From: Agarophyton chilense
Taxonomy: Eukaryota; Rhodophyta; Florideophyceae; Gracilariales; Gracilariaceae
Length of the DNA: 64,000 bases
Direction of reading: 5' to 3'
NCBI GenBank assembly: GCA_030374765.1
Contig: JARGXX010000088.1
Span: forward strand, 868,001-932,000
The translations under genes were made by a program, and so were the position numbers. This document shows, one piece after another, positions 52,347-64,000 of the stretch (position 1 is the stretch's first letter; each line of letters opens with the position of its first letter). The notes beneath the pieces were generated by a model. That model was not told the DNA's origin. It did not search any database and worked only from the letters and a program-made list of their open reading frames with translations.

Positions 52347-52666
52347 TGAACTCTGGTTTCTTTGTGCGGTATCGCTACTTGGACTGACTACTGTGATTAC
52401 TAGTATCGAATGCTGTGATGGTCTATATCGCTTACTATGCTATGATGGCTGCAAGTCCTTTGTCGTGAGTTATCAATTAGGCATGCTAGCTTGATTGTGT
52501 GCCTGTCTCGAATTTTACTGTGGTTATTTCCTACTTATATGCTACGTCTTGCACCCGTCTGAGCTTCTTCTCACAAGGAGAGGGGACACCCGTTCCCGAG
52601 TTACTCTCTGTTTTTCACTATAAACGTTCTCTTGTTCTTTGTTCTGTTTTTCCAGTCATTCATTAT
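52347..52666 (+). repeat. 3' LTR of copia element 1
   Basis: Direct repeat of 45368-45705, shorter by a few small gaps, including one copy of a CGCTTACTATG unit that is doubled in the 5' copy. Confidence 0.82.
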
Positions 52667-52872
52667 GATTATCTCCTAAAAAGGAATGGCTCACAATGGG
52701 AGTATGGCGTGTACTGTTGACCTGGAATTTTGGCCTCTTAATTCCGGAATATTTATATAATTTATTACCCGTTTGGGTAGTCGCACAGTGCCCGGGGTGT
52801 CACAGCCCACGTGGGAGAATCTAGATATATATAGATATTTCCACACAGCCACTCTGTAGTACAGTACTAAGT

Positions 52873-52896
52873 AGAGGCAAGCTCCAACTTGCCTCT
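52873..52896. repeat. Perfect 9-bp hairpin
   Basis: AGAGGCAAG and CTTGCCTCT separated by CTCCAA. Its role is unknown; it lies in unassigned sequence between the copia and gypsy remnants. Confidence 0.7.
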
Positions 52897-54432
52897 CACT
52901 TCGTAAAGTCAATCCGTGTTTGGCACTGACTTGATTCGCCTGCGCGACAGGTTTACCCTCTTTTTGAAGAAGCTTCCGTGAGTACGGCTTTTTAATCAAA
53001 GCAGTTCCACCCAGGAGAGAACTGCGGTGCATGCCAACGAATAGTCTTTACGGTTTTATGTTTTGTTATACATTATATTTGTTTCACGGACCAGGCACAA
53101 CCTCCGCCTCAGGATTGGGTATTCTTTTCTTTTTTTTATTCCTTGCTCTTTAACACGAGTCTTCCGTCCATTTTCCTTTTCATATTTTCCCTTTTTCGCT
53201 TTCGTTCACCGGATTTACCGATTCTGGTTCACTCGCTGTATGTCTCAGTACCGATATACCGCCGCCATTCTTGTACACCTTGCTGGCCTGTTCTTTCAAC
53301 CTCTTAGGTTTACCTGAATATCCAGTGGAGTTACGCCCACACCTGTGGAGTCACGATAGCTCTTGTCTCTGTTCAACCTCTCTTTCAGAGTGGGTTTCGA
53401 ACGTCGTATTGGGTACTTTCCGTCGCCGGGCATTGCTCTACAGACATACGTGAAAGTTGACGCAGCACTGCTTTTCATTGTATATATTTTGTCTGCATTA
53501 TTCTGAGATGAGAAATCTACTCTAATAATATACACTATAGAGTAGCTTGGCGATATCCTCTTTCCTTACAGTAAATCTTCCCCAACCAGGTTCTTGTAGG
53601 TCCAAGTCTTTTCCACTTGCGCGTGGTACGATTCTCGTTGAAGTTTGTGCCCTGTTATTCACGGTCGAATTACCCAATCTGCGTCTTTGAAAGAAGTACC
53701 ACCGCCGCTGGCGTCTCTTTATAACTAAAAACGTATTCTCGCGCTTATATACGGTTGTTGTATTCCGATTACTTTTTTACCCTTGCTTTACGTCAAGTTT
53801 GATCTACTATTTAATAATTTTTCTTCATAACCTGGTAGCTGATTACCGTTATGGCACCAACACTATTAAACGTTATCTTTTCGCTCAACTTCCTTCGCTT
53901 GTCGTGCCGGTTTGTTTCGTGTTGACACCCAGTCGTTGTCGTGCACAATGGCAAGGAGTAAAGTTCTGTGTTAATCTCCCAAAAGAGAAGATATGGAGAC
54001 TCTACGTGTGCTTTGGGGCCCTGAAATTGCCTTTCCATGTGCGTTTTGAGTCTAGAAAATATTATGTCCATATTTGGTTCTTGGTTTATTTAATGCTCAT
54101 AACATTCGTTTGTCAGTTTTCATTGAGATTGGTTCGCGATTTTGTAAATTGTTAGCTCTTTGTAGAAGAATTTGGTTACCTGAATACCAATAAAATTGTC
54201 TAATGTATCTTTTACGCCGTTAAATGGCGACCCCGCCGAAATGCGGAGTTTTTTCGTCCTTGAAAAGAGCCTTATCATAAGTTTTTGTTCTCCCAAGACG
54301 TTTGTCACGATCCACTTTTTTAAGACTACCGCTGAACTCAACACGTAGGGCCAGGGAGTTTTTAAGAGTCGAAACCTACTGCGGAAGGCGTCGAATGAAT
54401 GATCTATTACTGGAGAAAAACCGTGTTCTGCT

Positions 54433-55617
54433 TTGGACACGTGCTTTCATGCATATTCAACTACGACCCATAAGAGAGAAGTTCATTTAAAAAATGATGC
54501 GTACATACGAACGCAGTTTGCTGAGATGGGCAAAGTTCATGATGCTTTCGTGGAGGATTCTAAACACCTGCGCGTCATGTTCGATACCTTTTCTGTAAAA
54601 GAGTTGTCCGAAAACCTCCGTCGTTTACGTGAAAATATCATCAAACTGTTGGAATGTTTTAGTGGTCATGTCGCTTATCTGAAGAGGGTCGAAACATTCG
54701 ATCGTGTCAATTACCGTCTGCAGACGTTACAGTAATTAATCTTCATGGATGATAGCTTTACAGCCTAGCCGATAGATATCTTGCGGAATTACAAGCGCAA
54801 GAAGAAGGACGTCAACAATCGAAGGCGTAGGAAGCAAGACATTTACTATTTCGAATTTTAAGATTCCTTCCCGTCTTAAAGGAACTCTCACTACTCGAAT
54901 AGGTCGACTTTATCGGATTTCACATACGATGATGGTTATCTAAGGCATTCGCCTCGTTCCAAACGGGTTTAGGCCGCCCAAGGTGTAGTTCATACCCGTA
55001 CTAAAGAATAGAAGCACACTGGTTTGAAGGAACTGAAGTGCACAACCATCCTCTACAGAAAACTGGTATCGTATCGATATTATCAGCTGGAGGATTTTTC
55101 ATTCGGCCGTACACTCTTTGGCACGGGTAAGGTCAAGGAATGCATAAATCGTATACATCTTTGTCCCCGTACCCATTTGTTCACTAGAGACGACCCTATA
55201 TTTGTGTTGGATTATCTTGCACGCTTTGTTGCGGCAACCGATATACTTGGTATGGATGAGGGTCGAGTTTATATTGTATCAACGTGCTTTTATCGTGGCA
55301 GCGCTGCGAATGAGTACAAATCTGTAAGAGGTTCATTCTGAGCCTCAGAAGGAGCAGCAGCGTGCTGACCCGAAGTCGTTGAATACATTTTGAGGTCCTC
55401 TGCTACTAATCAAGCGATTCTATCGGATACTCTTGCACTTCTTGACGCCCAGGAGAATCCTGAAGAACCGAAACCGAGTTCTTGGTATTTCTTAATAAGG
55501 GTTTCCACCATTTTGGTAGCATTTACTCTGCTGGAGAGCGCTTCACCTTATAAATCGAAGTATGGGATCTTGCAACCCATACTTTCGTGTCCCTTTGTCG
55601 ACAAGATCGAAGACTAA
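54433..55617 (+). pseudogene. gag remnant of a gypsy-like element
   Basis: Frames at 54433-54735, 55024-55341 and 55390-55617. The phrases DPIFVLDYLARFVAATDILGM and RSSATNQAILSDTLALLDAQENP resemble capsid domains of gypsy elements of algae and oomycetes. There are many stops; no zinc knuckle was found. Probably the same element as the integrase at 58202. Confidence 0.55.
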
Positions 55618-55619
55618 CC

Positions 55620-58200
55620 GCGTACTTGAAATTAATACAAATCGCGCAAGCGGATGGCGATGCCTTCCGAGATCTTATTTCTAAAGGGAACCCCCGTTCC
55701 GCAAAGGCGTTGATGATACGAAAGAATTCTCCATCTTATCGCTGGTTGCGTGTGGGCACCCCCAAAGTAATTTCGCCAGCGCCTAATTCGCTTGCGCGAT
55801 ATCCTTTCTGTTACGACTGAAAAAACTCCGTCCACTACAGATGCCATCTCCACACTATGTATGCTACGACACGACTCAGGAACAACCTGTGGTTAATCCC
55901 GCTCCATCCCGTGTCAAACGGCCTCGTATACCTTATGCGAACTCAAGTACTTGACAGGGTCGCCCAGGATGGAGGGAAATCCTCGCTGCGGTGAAGTGCA
56001 CGAATGCTTTTTTCGGTTTGTCGCCCCCACACCCTGCACTCCAGATATTTCGCCCGAGTGATCTGTAATTATGAGGCAATTGCCCATCATGAGGTCAGAT
56101 CGTCTCAATGGCTTCGTATCTCCTCGCGAACGCGGAATTTCCAAGGAATACTTTGAATACGAACCCATGCCTTCCTCAACCAGGTACCTGGAACAATCGA
56201 CTACCGTCCTTCTCAATAGGACCATGCCGATGCATCTATCGCACTTTGCAAAACTGGATGGACACGCAGGTGAACGGAAGCTCTACCTCATTTTGCGCTG
56301 GAACTTTTAATAGACAGCCAGTGGCTGTGGACTGCTACGCAACAGTGCGATTTTGCACCGAATTTTCTAGGAATCTCGTAAAACTACAAAAGCACTCAAC
56401 GGATTTGGAACTTTTCCGGCCACAGGGTTCTCGTGTTTGTGGAAATCGAAAATCCCGGCCCGCTAATGACGTGGACACAAATCTAGTCTCATTACTACGG
56501 ATACTTTCTAGGAGTTGATTCGGCGATACCGTTAAGGAAGATATCCGTGTTCACGGTTCCACAAGCGTTTGTGACACACCATGTATTTGTCTACTGCCCG
56601 CCGGTTCATCTTCTGTTCAATATAATTGTAGTATTCTGTGTTTCCGGCCGAACCTATGGGATAATTTAGAGCGATGTTGCGTTTGGAACATATATGTGAG
56701 GAGCATGGTCAATAGGATGATATGACGCAGCGACCTGCATAAGGTGCTTAAAGGGGTGATACATTAGTGGAGCACGTGGTCGCACGGGTCAATTGGCTGG
56801 TCACGGCGCGTGCATTATTGACCTTTTTGAGAAAAATGTAATATTGGCAACGGCATATTTATTGGATATTGTAGGACAACGCTTGGAGCGGAGACACTAC
56901 GAAGATGTTCGGGATCTTCCTCTCTTGAGAGACACGCCTCAGGCGGGGGAGACGCGTCCCAGCGGAGCACAGAAACACAGCCACTCTGGAAAGACACGAC
57001 GAAGTCGGGTGTAAGACCGAGGCCAATCCGGCGAGATATAACTGAAGTGTTTAGGTAAGCACGGCACAGTCCGGGGTGTGACCAATCCTAGGCGGAATGG
57101 TGCCACGGCGATTGTCGAAAGAGGAGCGAAGAAACACTCGTAGGAGGTGGACGAGCGAGGTGAGTGAGGCGGCCCCTCACGAGAGCCAAAACGGAGAACA
57201 AGAGGAAAACTGGGGCGAAACCCTATACAGGGGCGAGACTACGACAAGTGTCGGCGATTAAATATGAACCCACGGTGGTGGTAGCACTCTGGTTGACAGA
57301 GGGGTGGATGACCTAACGTGCAACGGGCGCTCACGCAGTATGCGGTGAAGACGCGCGGAAGGCGAAGAGTTCAGGGCCAAGAGTCCCTCCTTGGGATCTC
57401 CCAAGAGGGTGTTTACTGGGGAGCAGTGCTCAACCTCCTAAGTAGTGTGGCGCGCGGCCCCTGACAGTGGGCGCGCGCCCGAAAAATAGACACTAAATAG
57501 CGATTGCGTAGCTAAATAAATACTGAAAATTACAAAATAATACTAACCATTAGGTAGAACCCGTGCCACGTTTGGCACGGCTCGCACTCGAGCGTCGGCA
57601 TCCGAGCAGTCCACGTGTTCTACCAGTGTGCACCTCCGGTCCTAACCGGCCGCCGGCATGCAATAGCGGTATAGCTTGTCATAGGCCAAGCTAGTCCTCA
57701 AGCGAGCGAAATCTTTAAGTCCTGAAAAGAAACCCCCTTCAAGAGCATTGCCCTTCAGATATCCACCTGTCAGGATTTACTACCCTTTAAAGCTAGAAGT
57801 CTACTAGTTACCAAACCAATAGAGTAGTTTGGCAAAGTGGCTTAACACTTGGTATTATATTCGTATTATTTGAAATTTCAACCTGGTACACAGTTTATAT
57901 TATTCCAGAGGTGAGCTCCGACTCCAAAGTAAAGAAGAGAACATAGGTATCATGACTCTTCTAATTCTCGCTTAAGACTGCTCAACCGGAGTTCTGGACG
58001 AGCTATAATAGAGAGTTAGCCCATAACAACTTCTCGAGCTCCATCTTGAACCACTTCCTATCCGCATTATATGGTGCACTGTTCAATCTTGCTGGCAAGT
58101 AGTAGCCATAAAACCCACTTCCAGGGTGCTGGTGTTGTAGCTTTACCACATCTATTCCCTTAGCCGCCAGCATCACGTTTTCAGTCCTGACTCTGTCACA
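55620..58200. other. Unassigned sequence, no RT recognised
   Basis: Where protease and RT of the gypsy element would be expected I see none. From about 56900 to 57550 the sequence is purine-rich with many short hairpins (CCCTATACAGGG near 57222, CTTGGGATCTCCCAAG near 57392), similar in character to the block at 46660. The segment 57553-57624 is listed separately. Confidence 0.45.
57553..57624. other. 72-nt cloverleaf-like inverted-repeat segment
   Basis: Outer arms GGTAGAAC / GTTCTACC (8 bp) enclose three perfect hairpins: CCGTGCC/GGCACGG (7 bp, loop 6), CTCG/CGAG (loop 4) and TCGG/CCGA (loop 3). There is no GTTCRA T-loop and no anticodon-arm sequence, so it is not a standard tRNA. Confidence 0.7.
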
Positions 58201-58201
58201 G

Positions 58202-58960
58202 GTGTTTGCTCTTACCCAGGGACCGGACACTACAAACGGGAAGAAAATCGCTTCGCGATTCATTGAGGACGTATGTCGGATTTTCGACCCAAATAATCTC
58301 CTCAAAGCGCCTTACGACCCCCACTCTAATGGACAAGCTCAGCAGTTTAACCGAACGTTACTGGCATCTGTTCGTTCTTACGTGTCCGGCCACCCCAATC
58401 GTTGGGATCTGTTCACTGACTCTTCAACGTTCGCGTACAATACGCAGGTACAGCATACAGAGGGTTTGAATGCATTATAATTGGTCATGTGCTGCCCTCC
58501 GCTCTCTCTGGCATCGGAACCCCAGCCTACGCTGCAGGACTTCCGTTTCGTGAAGAATATGGCCAGAAGTAGAAAGAATGGCTGATGAAGTTGATTTTAG
58601 CTGCTCACAGTTCAATGACCCGTTCTCAAGCAGCCTGCAACTGTGATTTTGACTCTCATCGTCGCAGTACTGCACCACCCATCAAACTGGCTGAATACAT
58701 CTTCATCCGTTAGAAATATGGGAATATTGGTAGAGAGAAACGCCACAAACTCCCGCCTATCTTCGACAAACCCCAAAAATTAATATCTGTCGAGTACGAT
58801 GCCATCGCGTCGAAAATTATTGACGCTCAGGGTTTCATCTCCCACGACCGCATTTTTATTGCCCCAATACCGCTCCTAGAATTACCCGTGGGTATTGCAA
58901 AACCCAGAACAGTGGATAGTATCTCGAGACACCTCTGAGGAGCTCAGGTCACTTTAGTGT
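58202..58960 (+). pseudogene. gypsy integrase remnant
   Basis: Reads KKIASRFIEDVCRIF, YDPHSNGQAQQFNRTLLASVRSYV and WDLFTDSSTFAYNTQ, the last third of the integrase core and its exit. The third catalytic residue, normally Glu in GQxERFNR, is Gln here (GQAQQFNR). A stop follows at 58478 and the C-terminal domain continues in fragments. Confidence 0.8.
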
Positions 58961-59548
58961 GTACAAGACGTTCTGTCTTGCCACACCCTACCCGAGAACT
59001 CTCCGATTTGCCGCTCTTGACAACAACTACCTAAAACGGTCCCGATCTCACGCCCCCGCGTGGTTTTTACTTTCGCTGGTTGATAGCCTTAACTGCTCTC
59101 CCCTTGCCGCCACATTTGAGAAGGGGGAGGAGTATATCAATGTAAAACCCGAAAATGTCGTCAAGGACAAGCCTGTCGCGGATAACTCAAACGACGTAGC
59201 GCCAATGCCCCCCAAGATGATAAAATCCACCCATATTCCCGACACTTGGGCGAAGGCGGTAACAAGACTTCGGTTAAACAGGTTGGACGGAGTTCTGTAA
59301 CGCCGAAGCTTTCATATTCACCAACAACGTCGTCGAACGAGCCCTCTGGTGAAGAGGGGGAACATGCCATAGTGCCGAGCGCTCCTATCCATCAGTTGAA
59401 ACGCGCACGTGAAATCACGACACCCACCTTAGGAGATATACCAATCAACGAATAAGGCACTCAACTCCTCTGTGAATGACGCATATAGGCACAACCGCGC
59501 CAGTCGTCAACGTCATCACATTCAAGACAGACATGAGCCCGTAAGCTT

Positions 59549-59767
59549 GTGGAACGCGACCCAGAACCCTATCTTAAAGACGAGTCCATGTTACCAACAA
59601 AACCAAGCCGAAAGATCTACGAGCAGGAGTTTGTTATCGACCATATTGTAGAGCATTCATACCACCCGAATGATTACATTAAGTATCTTATCCGTTGGTA
59701 CGGATATGCTCCCAAAGCCATCTTCGATGAACCCATTGAGCATCTCCCATGTTCAAAAGTAGTTTAG
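59549..59767 (+). pseudogene. Chromodomain of a gypsy chromovirus-type element
   Basis: EFVIDHIVEHSYHPNDYIKYLIRWYGY followed by AIFDEPIEHLP has the chromodomain pattern (xVExIxxHR..YLVKWxGY..TWEP.xxL). It lies at the expected place behind the integrase, so the element belongs to the chromodomain-bearing branch of gypsy elements. Conserved aromatic Trp of TWEP is replaced. Confidence 0.72.
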
Positions 59768-59929
59768 TATCACCGCAGAACGCCGACAGGGATTCATGCA
59801 ACGATGAATAATCAAGTTGGATATTTGAACCACAGTGCTGGAAGAGAAGGAAGAAAAGAAAGGAGATAGAAGAGAGTTTTGGAAGCTAGAATAAGTAGCA
59901 AGAAGAATGTACATGTAACTTCTGAGTAT

Positions 59930-60160
59930 TTGTCCTGAAGACAGAAAATCAAAGCCAGGCGCAACTCAGTGACGTCACCACTGACAGCGCTACTTCCTAG
60001 CCCTACCTCGCAGAGAAACTTGGAGATCACGATCACCTGATCCGCCGAGGGCGTTCCTTTCCCGCCTGAAACAGATGCATCCCAATCTGAAATGCCCACT
60101 GGCCGAGCCGTGATATCACGCATAACGTGTACACGTAGTGCTGTAAATAAAAGGTCATAC
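59930..60160. other. Possible solo LTR or 3' LTR of the chromodomain element
   Basis: Contains GTGACGTCAC, a TATA-like TAAATAAAAGG at 60143 and a TGTTGGAGCC stretch after it, followed by a short open frame starting ATGGGCACC near 60213. No second copy was found in the window, so this is only a suggestion. Confidence 0.25.
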
Positions 60161-61088
60161 AATCGGTGTTGGAGCCTTGGTCACGAATATCGATCCTGTC
60201 TTATCTCAGGTTATGGGCACCATCGCGCCAAAGCGCAAACGAACGAGCAGAACGTCGATCCGCGATAAGAGCGTTTCTCTCGCGTCACAAGCCAACACCT
60301 TCAACTCCATTCCAGACTTCTCGCAATAAACTCCGCGAGAAAAGAGTTCCCATTACCGCAACACCAACGATATATGGTTGGAACTCTGAAGAAATTCCCG
60401 TATCGAAAAACTCGACAACATAATGGCATCACACTAACTCTGAAGCAGGACCCTCCATACACCCAATGATATCACAAACACCCTGGCGTTTTTGATAACT
60501 TCCAGCCAAACGATAGCACAGAAGGAACAAAGCTGGAAGCGATCATTACTGTTCGCGAAGGTGAAAGTAGAGGAAATTGGATACAAGAAATGGATAGATA
60601 AAGGGAAAGGTTGACGAGAGATGAGAGCGGCGAGTGTGGCAAAAATGAGGGCAAGACTCCGTGCCCCCTTTTCTTTTTCCCGACTGAGTTGCCTTTATTG
60701 TGAGATTATTTACTCGTTCTTCTCCAAGAACTTCTGTCCTTCTCCAAGCAGAAAGGGCGAATCAAAGTACTTCATATGAAGGCCTCCATTGATGACGGCC
60801 GTCCTTGGCCACACGATTATTCTATCCCAGTCCTGGGAGGAGTAATTGTACGAAGGGACTGCATAATTAAAGTTATTGATTGGGAGTACAGTACAGATAG
60901 GTAGAGTACTTCAACCTTACAAAACACGAATTAATTACCATGTTGACTAGAATATATCTAGTCTTGCAGTACCCTGATGTCAGAGGACAGCCACTCGCGG
61001 AGTGGCATCGGTGCCCAACCCGTAGATACATACTGCAGATATTCGAGTTCGTTCTACGTTCTGTATTGATCGAGCTCAGGCGACAACA

Positions 61089-61833
61089 TGCCGCCAGTTG
61101 ACAGTACTTCTAGTGGAGACGTTCAAAAGTCAGGTGTGAATAGTGCAAGAGTTAACAGCGTTTCACAGAAAAACTTTTTGATTTAACGACGGAAAACTAT
61201 CATCAGTGGATACAGAATTTCAAAGATATTCTCACCGAACACGAATACAGCCAGCTTCTTACTCCTACTTTTCATGCCGAAAAAACAGAGGACCAAAGAA
61301 CAATTACCAGACTTTGCCGAATCATCACCAAAAGTATCACACAAAACATAGACAACAAGCTAGCAGATCACACAATACTCACGAAGAGTCCCCATGATAT
61401 TGTCACAGCGATCTAAAACACTTTAGACGTTCAATCAACCAAGAACTACTTCATCCTTACCACTGAGGCCAAGAGCTTCCGACGTACCGCCACACTCTCT
61501 GAATATTTGGAGCAGCACATCGCTATACGACGCAAACAAACTATAGCACAGACACCCGGAATTGCAGATGAACGCGTAACAGGGAACCAAATACTTCAAG
61601 GTCTCGTCAATGACGACCGTTTTGGACAACAAGCCATCTCTATGATGCTGGACTCTCCACCAACGACTGTTACAGTCGTAAAACACAGCTTGGAGCAGTT
61701 TGATAATCTCATCGGTCAACAATCCACACCCATAACACAAACATTCATACACACCCGACAACCACCCCGTCACTATCTTACATCTCAAGGTGGACGAGGA
61801 CGTGGCCGAGGAAGTGGCTTAGGACGGGGCTGA
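61089..61833 (+). pseudogene. Copia gag remnant, UBN2-like
   Basis: ATG 61089 opens a frame that stops at 61184; later frames carry ENYHQWIQNFKDILTEH, then TKNYFILTTEAKSFRRTATLSEYLEQHIAIRRK and a Gly/Arg-rich end (GGRGRGRGSGLGRG), the usual gag layout of copia elements. Confidence 0.75.
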
Positions 61834-62589
61834 TATGGTGGATACAGCAACGAAAACCTTCGCACCGATATGCAGGACCTCGACAAAAAAATAGATGCAA
61901 TACAGACCACTCGTGGTTGAAGGGGGAGCGTACGCACTTCAGCGAGACAGGCCAGAAGCGACACAGAAAGAATATGGGAAGAGATTAGAGAAACAATGCA
62001 CGCTCCGGGAAACTACCTACACATGCAGCTACCGACCAACAACAGTGTACGTACACACTCGATTCAACTGCTCACCCTTCTATTATCTCTCGCGACACTC
62101 ACAAATTTACTGAATTGCCTTTGCCAATTACTAGCTCCACGGCCCCACCGCTAAATTTACAGACGAAGAAGAAGGGAACCCTACGCCTATTAAGTGATCC
62201 AGGGACATAAATTACACTAAGGACTCTCATCAACGAAAAGGTCCAAGGAAACCTCATTTCCGTTCATGCGATTGCAAAACGACTAGGATCCATTCTATTT
62301 AAACTTCAGAATTCCTATATACTTAAAAGAAGCACACCAATAAAACTCTTAGAAACTGCATCCTGGAACAACCATTCCTACAAAAATAAATCTCCAAAAA
62401 CAAGAAAGCACCGCAAAGCGACATCATTCCATACCTCCGAGACATACCTAACAACCAAACCCCCCAAACGCAACCAATTCCGGCACCGCTGACAAAAACC
62501 CGACATAAGTCACAAACGAAGCAGCCAAACCGCACATCTCGTTCTACATTCCGACCAAACTCAATGACATTCACACATACGCCATTGCC

Positions 62590-63480
62590 AGAGAACAAAA
62601 CCCCTCCAGCAAACACCACTTTACATAAATGGCACCTTATCCTAAACCATGCCCCACCAAAAAGACTCTCAAAGCTGGCATCCCATAAAATCATTGAAGA
62701 CACAAAACTGACAAACATAAGCCGACAGCCACTTTCGTGCAGTGGATGCATGCAGGGTCGCATAAAACGCAAACTGCATGGCAAAACAAAACAGAGATAC
62801 GCACTTGGAAAGTTATAAGGTCTGACGTATGCGGCCCCATGCCCCGCACATCCACACACAAAAAAATTACTTCACCACAATTCTTGAACAAATCAGTCGC
62901 TATATTCAACTACAAATAAGTGCAACCGGACAAGGTATATACACAGTCCTCCCTTTCATGATCCGATTCTTGAGAAAAGCAACTGGGATAACCCCCGCCA
63001 TCTTTATATCTGACAATGCTAAGGAATATCTCAGCAACAACCTCAACTCCTATCTGTAAATACAAGGAATAATACATCACACATCAACCGCATACAATCC
63101 ACAAGAAAACGCAATCGCCGAGCGAATTAACCAAACTCTTTGCTCCGTCGCACGTGCTAACTTAATCCACAGCCAACTTGGCAACGAATTATGGAAGGAC
63201 GCGGTCAAGGACACCGCATAATAATATAATATAACCCCACACAGCAGCACCGGCAAAACGCTCAACGAAGCCCTACTCGGCTCTTCGGCCCAACCACGAC
63301 ACCTCTTCGCATTAGCACAGCTCGGATATGCATCAAAGCCAGTAGACACCACCAAACAAACTAAATGAGACAGCAGGGGCATGCCATGGAGATATATGCA
63401 TGGCATCAACCAATACAAAATCATGGTCCTGGTCATCGGCAGAGGAAAATATATGCAAATACCAGCAACATATTTCAATC
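62590..63480 (+). pseudogene. Copia gag-pre-integrase and integrase remnant
   Basis: LHKWHLILNHAPPKRLSKLA...CSGCMQGRIKRK gives the HHCC finger. After a frameshift, KNYFTTILEQISRYIQLQ and FISDNAKEYLSNNL carry the second Asp region, and NPQENAIAERINQTLCSVARANL holds the third catalytic Glu. Several stops interrupt it. Confidence 0.8.
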
Positions 63481-63539
63481 AATAGAACAGAACTGATGAA
63501 CCAACACCGAGGCAGTCAAAATCATTTAAGACGCAAATC

Positions 63540-64000
63540 CCTTATATAACCCTTACCACAATTACAGAACACACCCCCGCACCAGCCTACCGAAGACAGG
63601 CGAAAGCATACCCCGACGCTCAGCAATGGAACACAGCCAACAACGACGAATTTGAAAAACTTGACGAACTTCGAACAATTAGGTGGCTACCCAAGCAAAA
63701 ACTTCCAAAGCATCTGATCCCGCTGACAATGACGTACAAATACAAAAGCGACCCAAATGGAATTGTAACTGGCCACAAAGCCGGGTGGTCTGTATGCGGA
63801 GACACGATGATACCATATCAGGACTTTGACTCCATCCTGACAGCTGCATACTTGTCGCAAAAGGCGACTATCCGTCTTCTCTTAGCCCTAAAAGTACAGC
63901 AAAATCTCATCCTTGAAAATTTCGACATAAACTCTGCATTCACTCATGAACGATATAAAAATTACGCTCCCATCTTTGTCAAGCAACATCCCCAATTCAA
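63540..64000 (+). pseudogene. Copia reverse transcriptase, N-terminal part, open to the edge
   Basis: An uninterrupted frame of about 150 codons without ATG reaches the last base. It reads QQWNTANNDEFEKL, then TYKYKSDPNGIVTGHKAGW, then ENFDINSAFTHERY, matching copia RT up to the first catalytic aspartate region. Confidence 0.82.

Larger units (their letters stand above)
45368..52666 (+). mobile_element. Decayed Ty1/copia element
   Basis: Two long direct repeats (about 45368-45705 and 52347-52666) bracket remains of gag, protease, integrase, RT and RNase H in copia order. GATTA precedes the left repeat (45363-45367) and follows the right one (52667-52671), a likely 5-bp target duplication. 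The coding parts are split by many stops and by two non-coding blocks. It starts only 57 bp past the gypsy element's target duplication. Confidence 0.85.
61089..64000 (+). mobile_element. Second copia element, cut by the window edge
   Basis: Remains of gag, protease, gag-pre-integrase, integrase and RT in copia order, of a lineage different from copia element 1 by motif content (UBN2-like gag, CSGC finger). The 5' LTR should end just before 61089 but was not delimited. Most frames are broken by stops. Confidence 0.82.

Overview
This is a nuclear segment of an intron-poor eukaryotic alga, most likely a red alga (inference). The reasons are: compact, mostly single-exon genes on both strands; three GT-AG introns of only 67-95 nt recovered by joining frames; nuclear bacterial-type pheS and prfB genes whose N-terminal extensions look like plastid targeting sequences; and Ty1/copia and Ty3/gypsy families filling the gene-free half. 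A nuclear bacterial-type PheRS alpha chain fits the known presence of its partner gene pheT on red algal plastid genomes.

Gene half, 1 to about 38 kb. In order: FANCD2 (minus, open for 1461 codons to the left edge), a small two-helix membrane protein (minus), plastid pheS (plus), an unknown coiled protein (minus), plastid prfB (plus), a proline-rich disordered protein (minus), UDP-glucose 6-dehydrogenase (plus, one intron), a CHY/CTCHY/RING E3 ligase (plus), a TMEM184/Ost-alpha family membrane protein (minus), a patatin-type triacylglycerol lipase (minus), a sphingosine/diacylglycerol kinase-like enzyme (plus), a TatD nuclease (minus), a CLC chloride/proton antiporter (minus), mitochondrial ribosomal protein uL4m (plus), an unknown acidic-tailed protein (minus), a mitochondrial PARL-type rhomboid (minus, one intron), a VOC/glyoxalase-fold protein (plus, one intron) and a MINPP-like histidine phosphatase (minus). 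Several pairs are divergent over 390-710 bp and probably share promoter regions. Long G or C runs, minisatellites and a 45-nt alternating purine-pyrimidine tract sit between genes.

Transposon half, about 40.3 kb to the right edge. A Ty3/gypsy element (40326-45305) keeps both LTRs and a 5-bp target duplication but carries stops and frameshifts, and its two LTRs differ by a 140-bp and a 51-bp indel. Starting 57 bp later is a badly decayed copia element (about 45368-52666), interrupted by two structured non-coding blocks. One of these is a 1247-bp insert bounded by a 6-bp inverted repeat and an 8-bp direct repeat, with a tRNA-like head. Next come scattered remains of a chromodomain-bearing gypsy element (about 54.4-59.8 kb), containing a 72-nt cloverleaf-like segment that is not a recognisable tRNA. 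Last is a second copia element of another lineage (about 61.1 kb to the edge), cut in its reverse transcriptase. These insertions all look defective.
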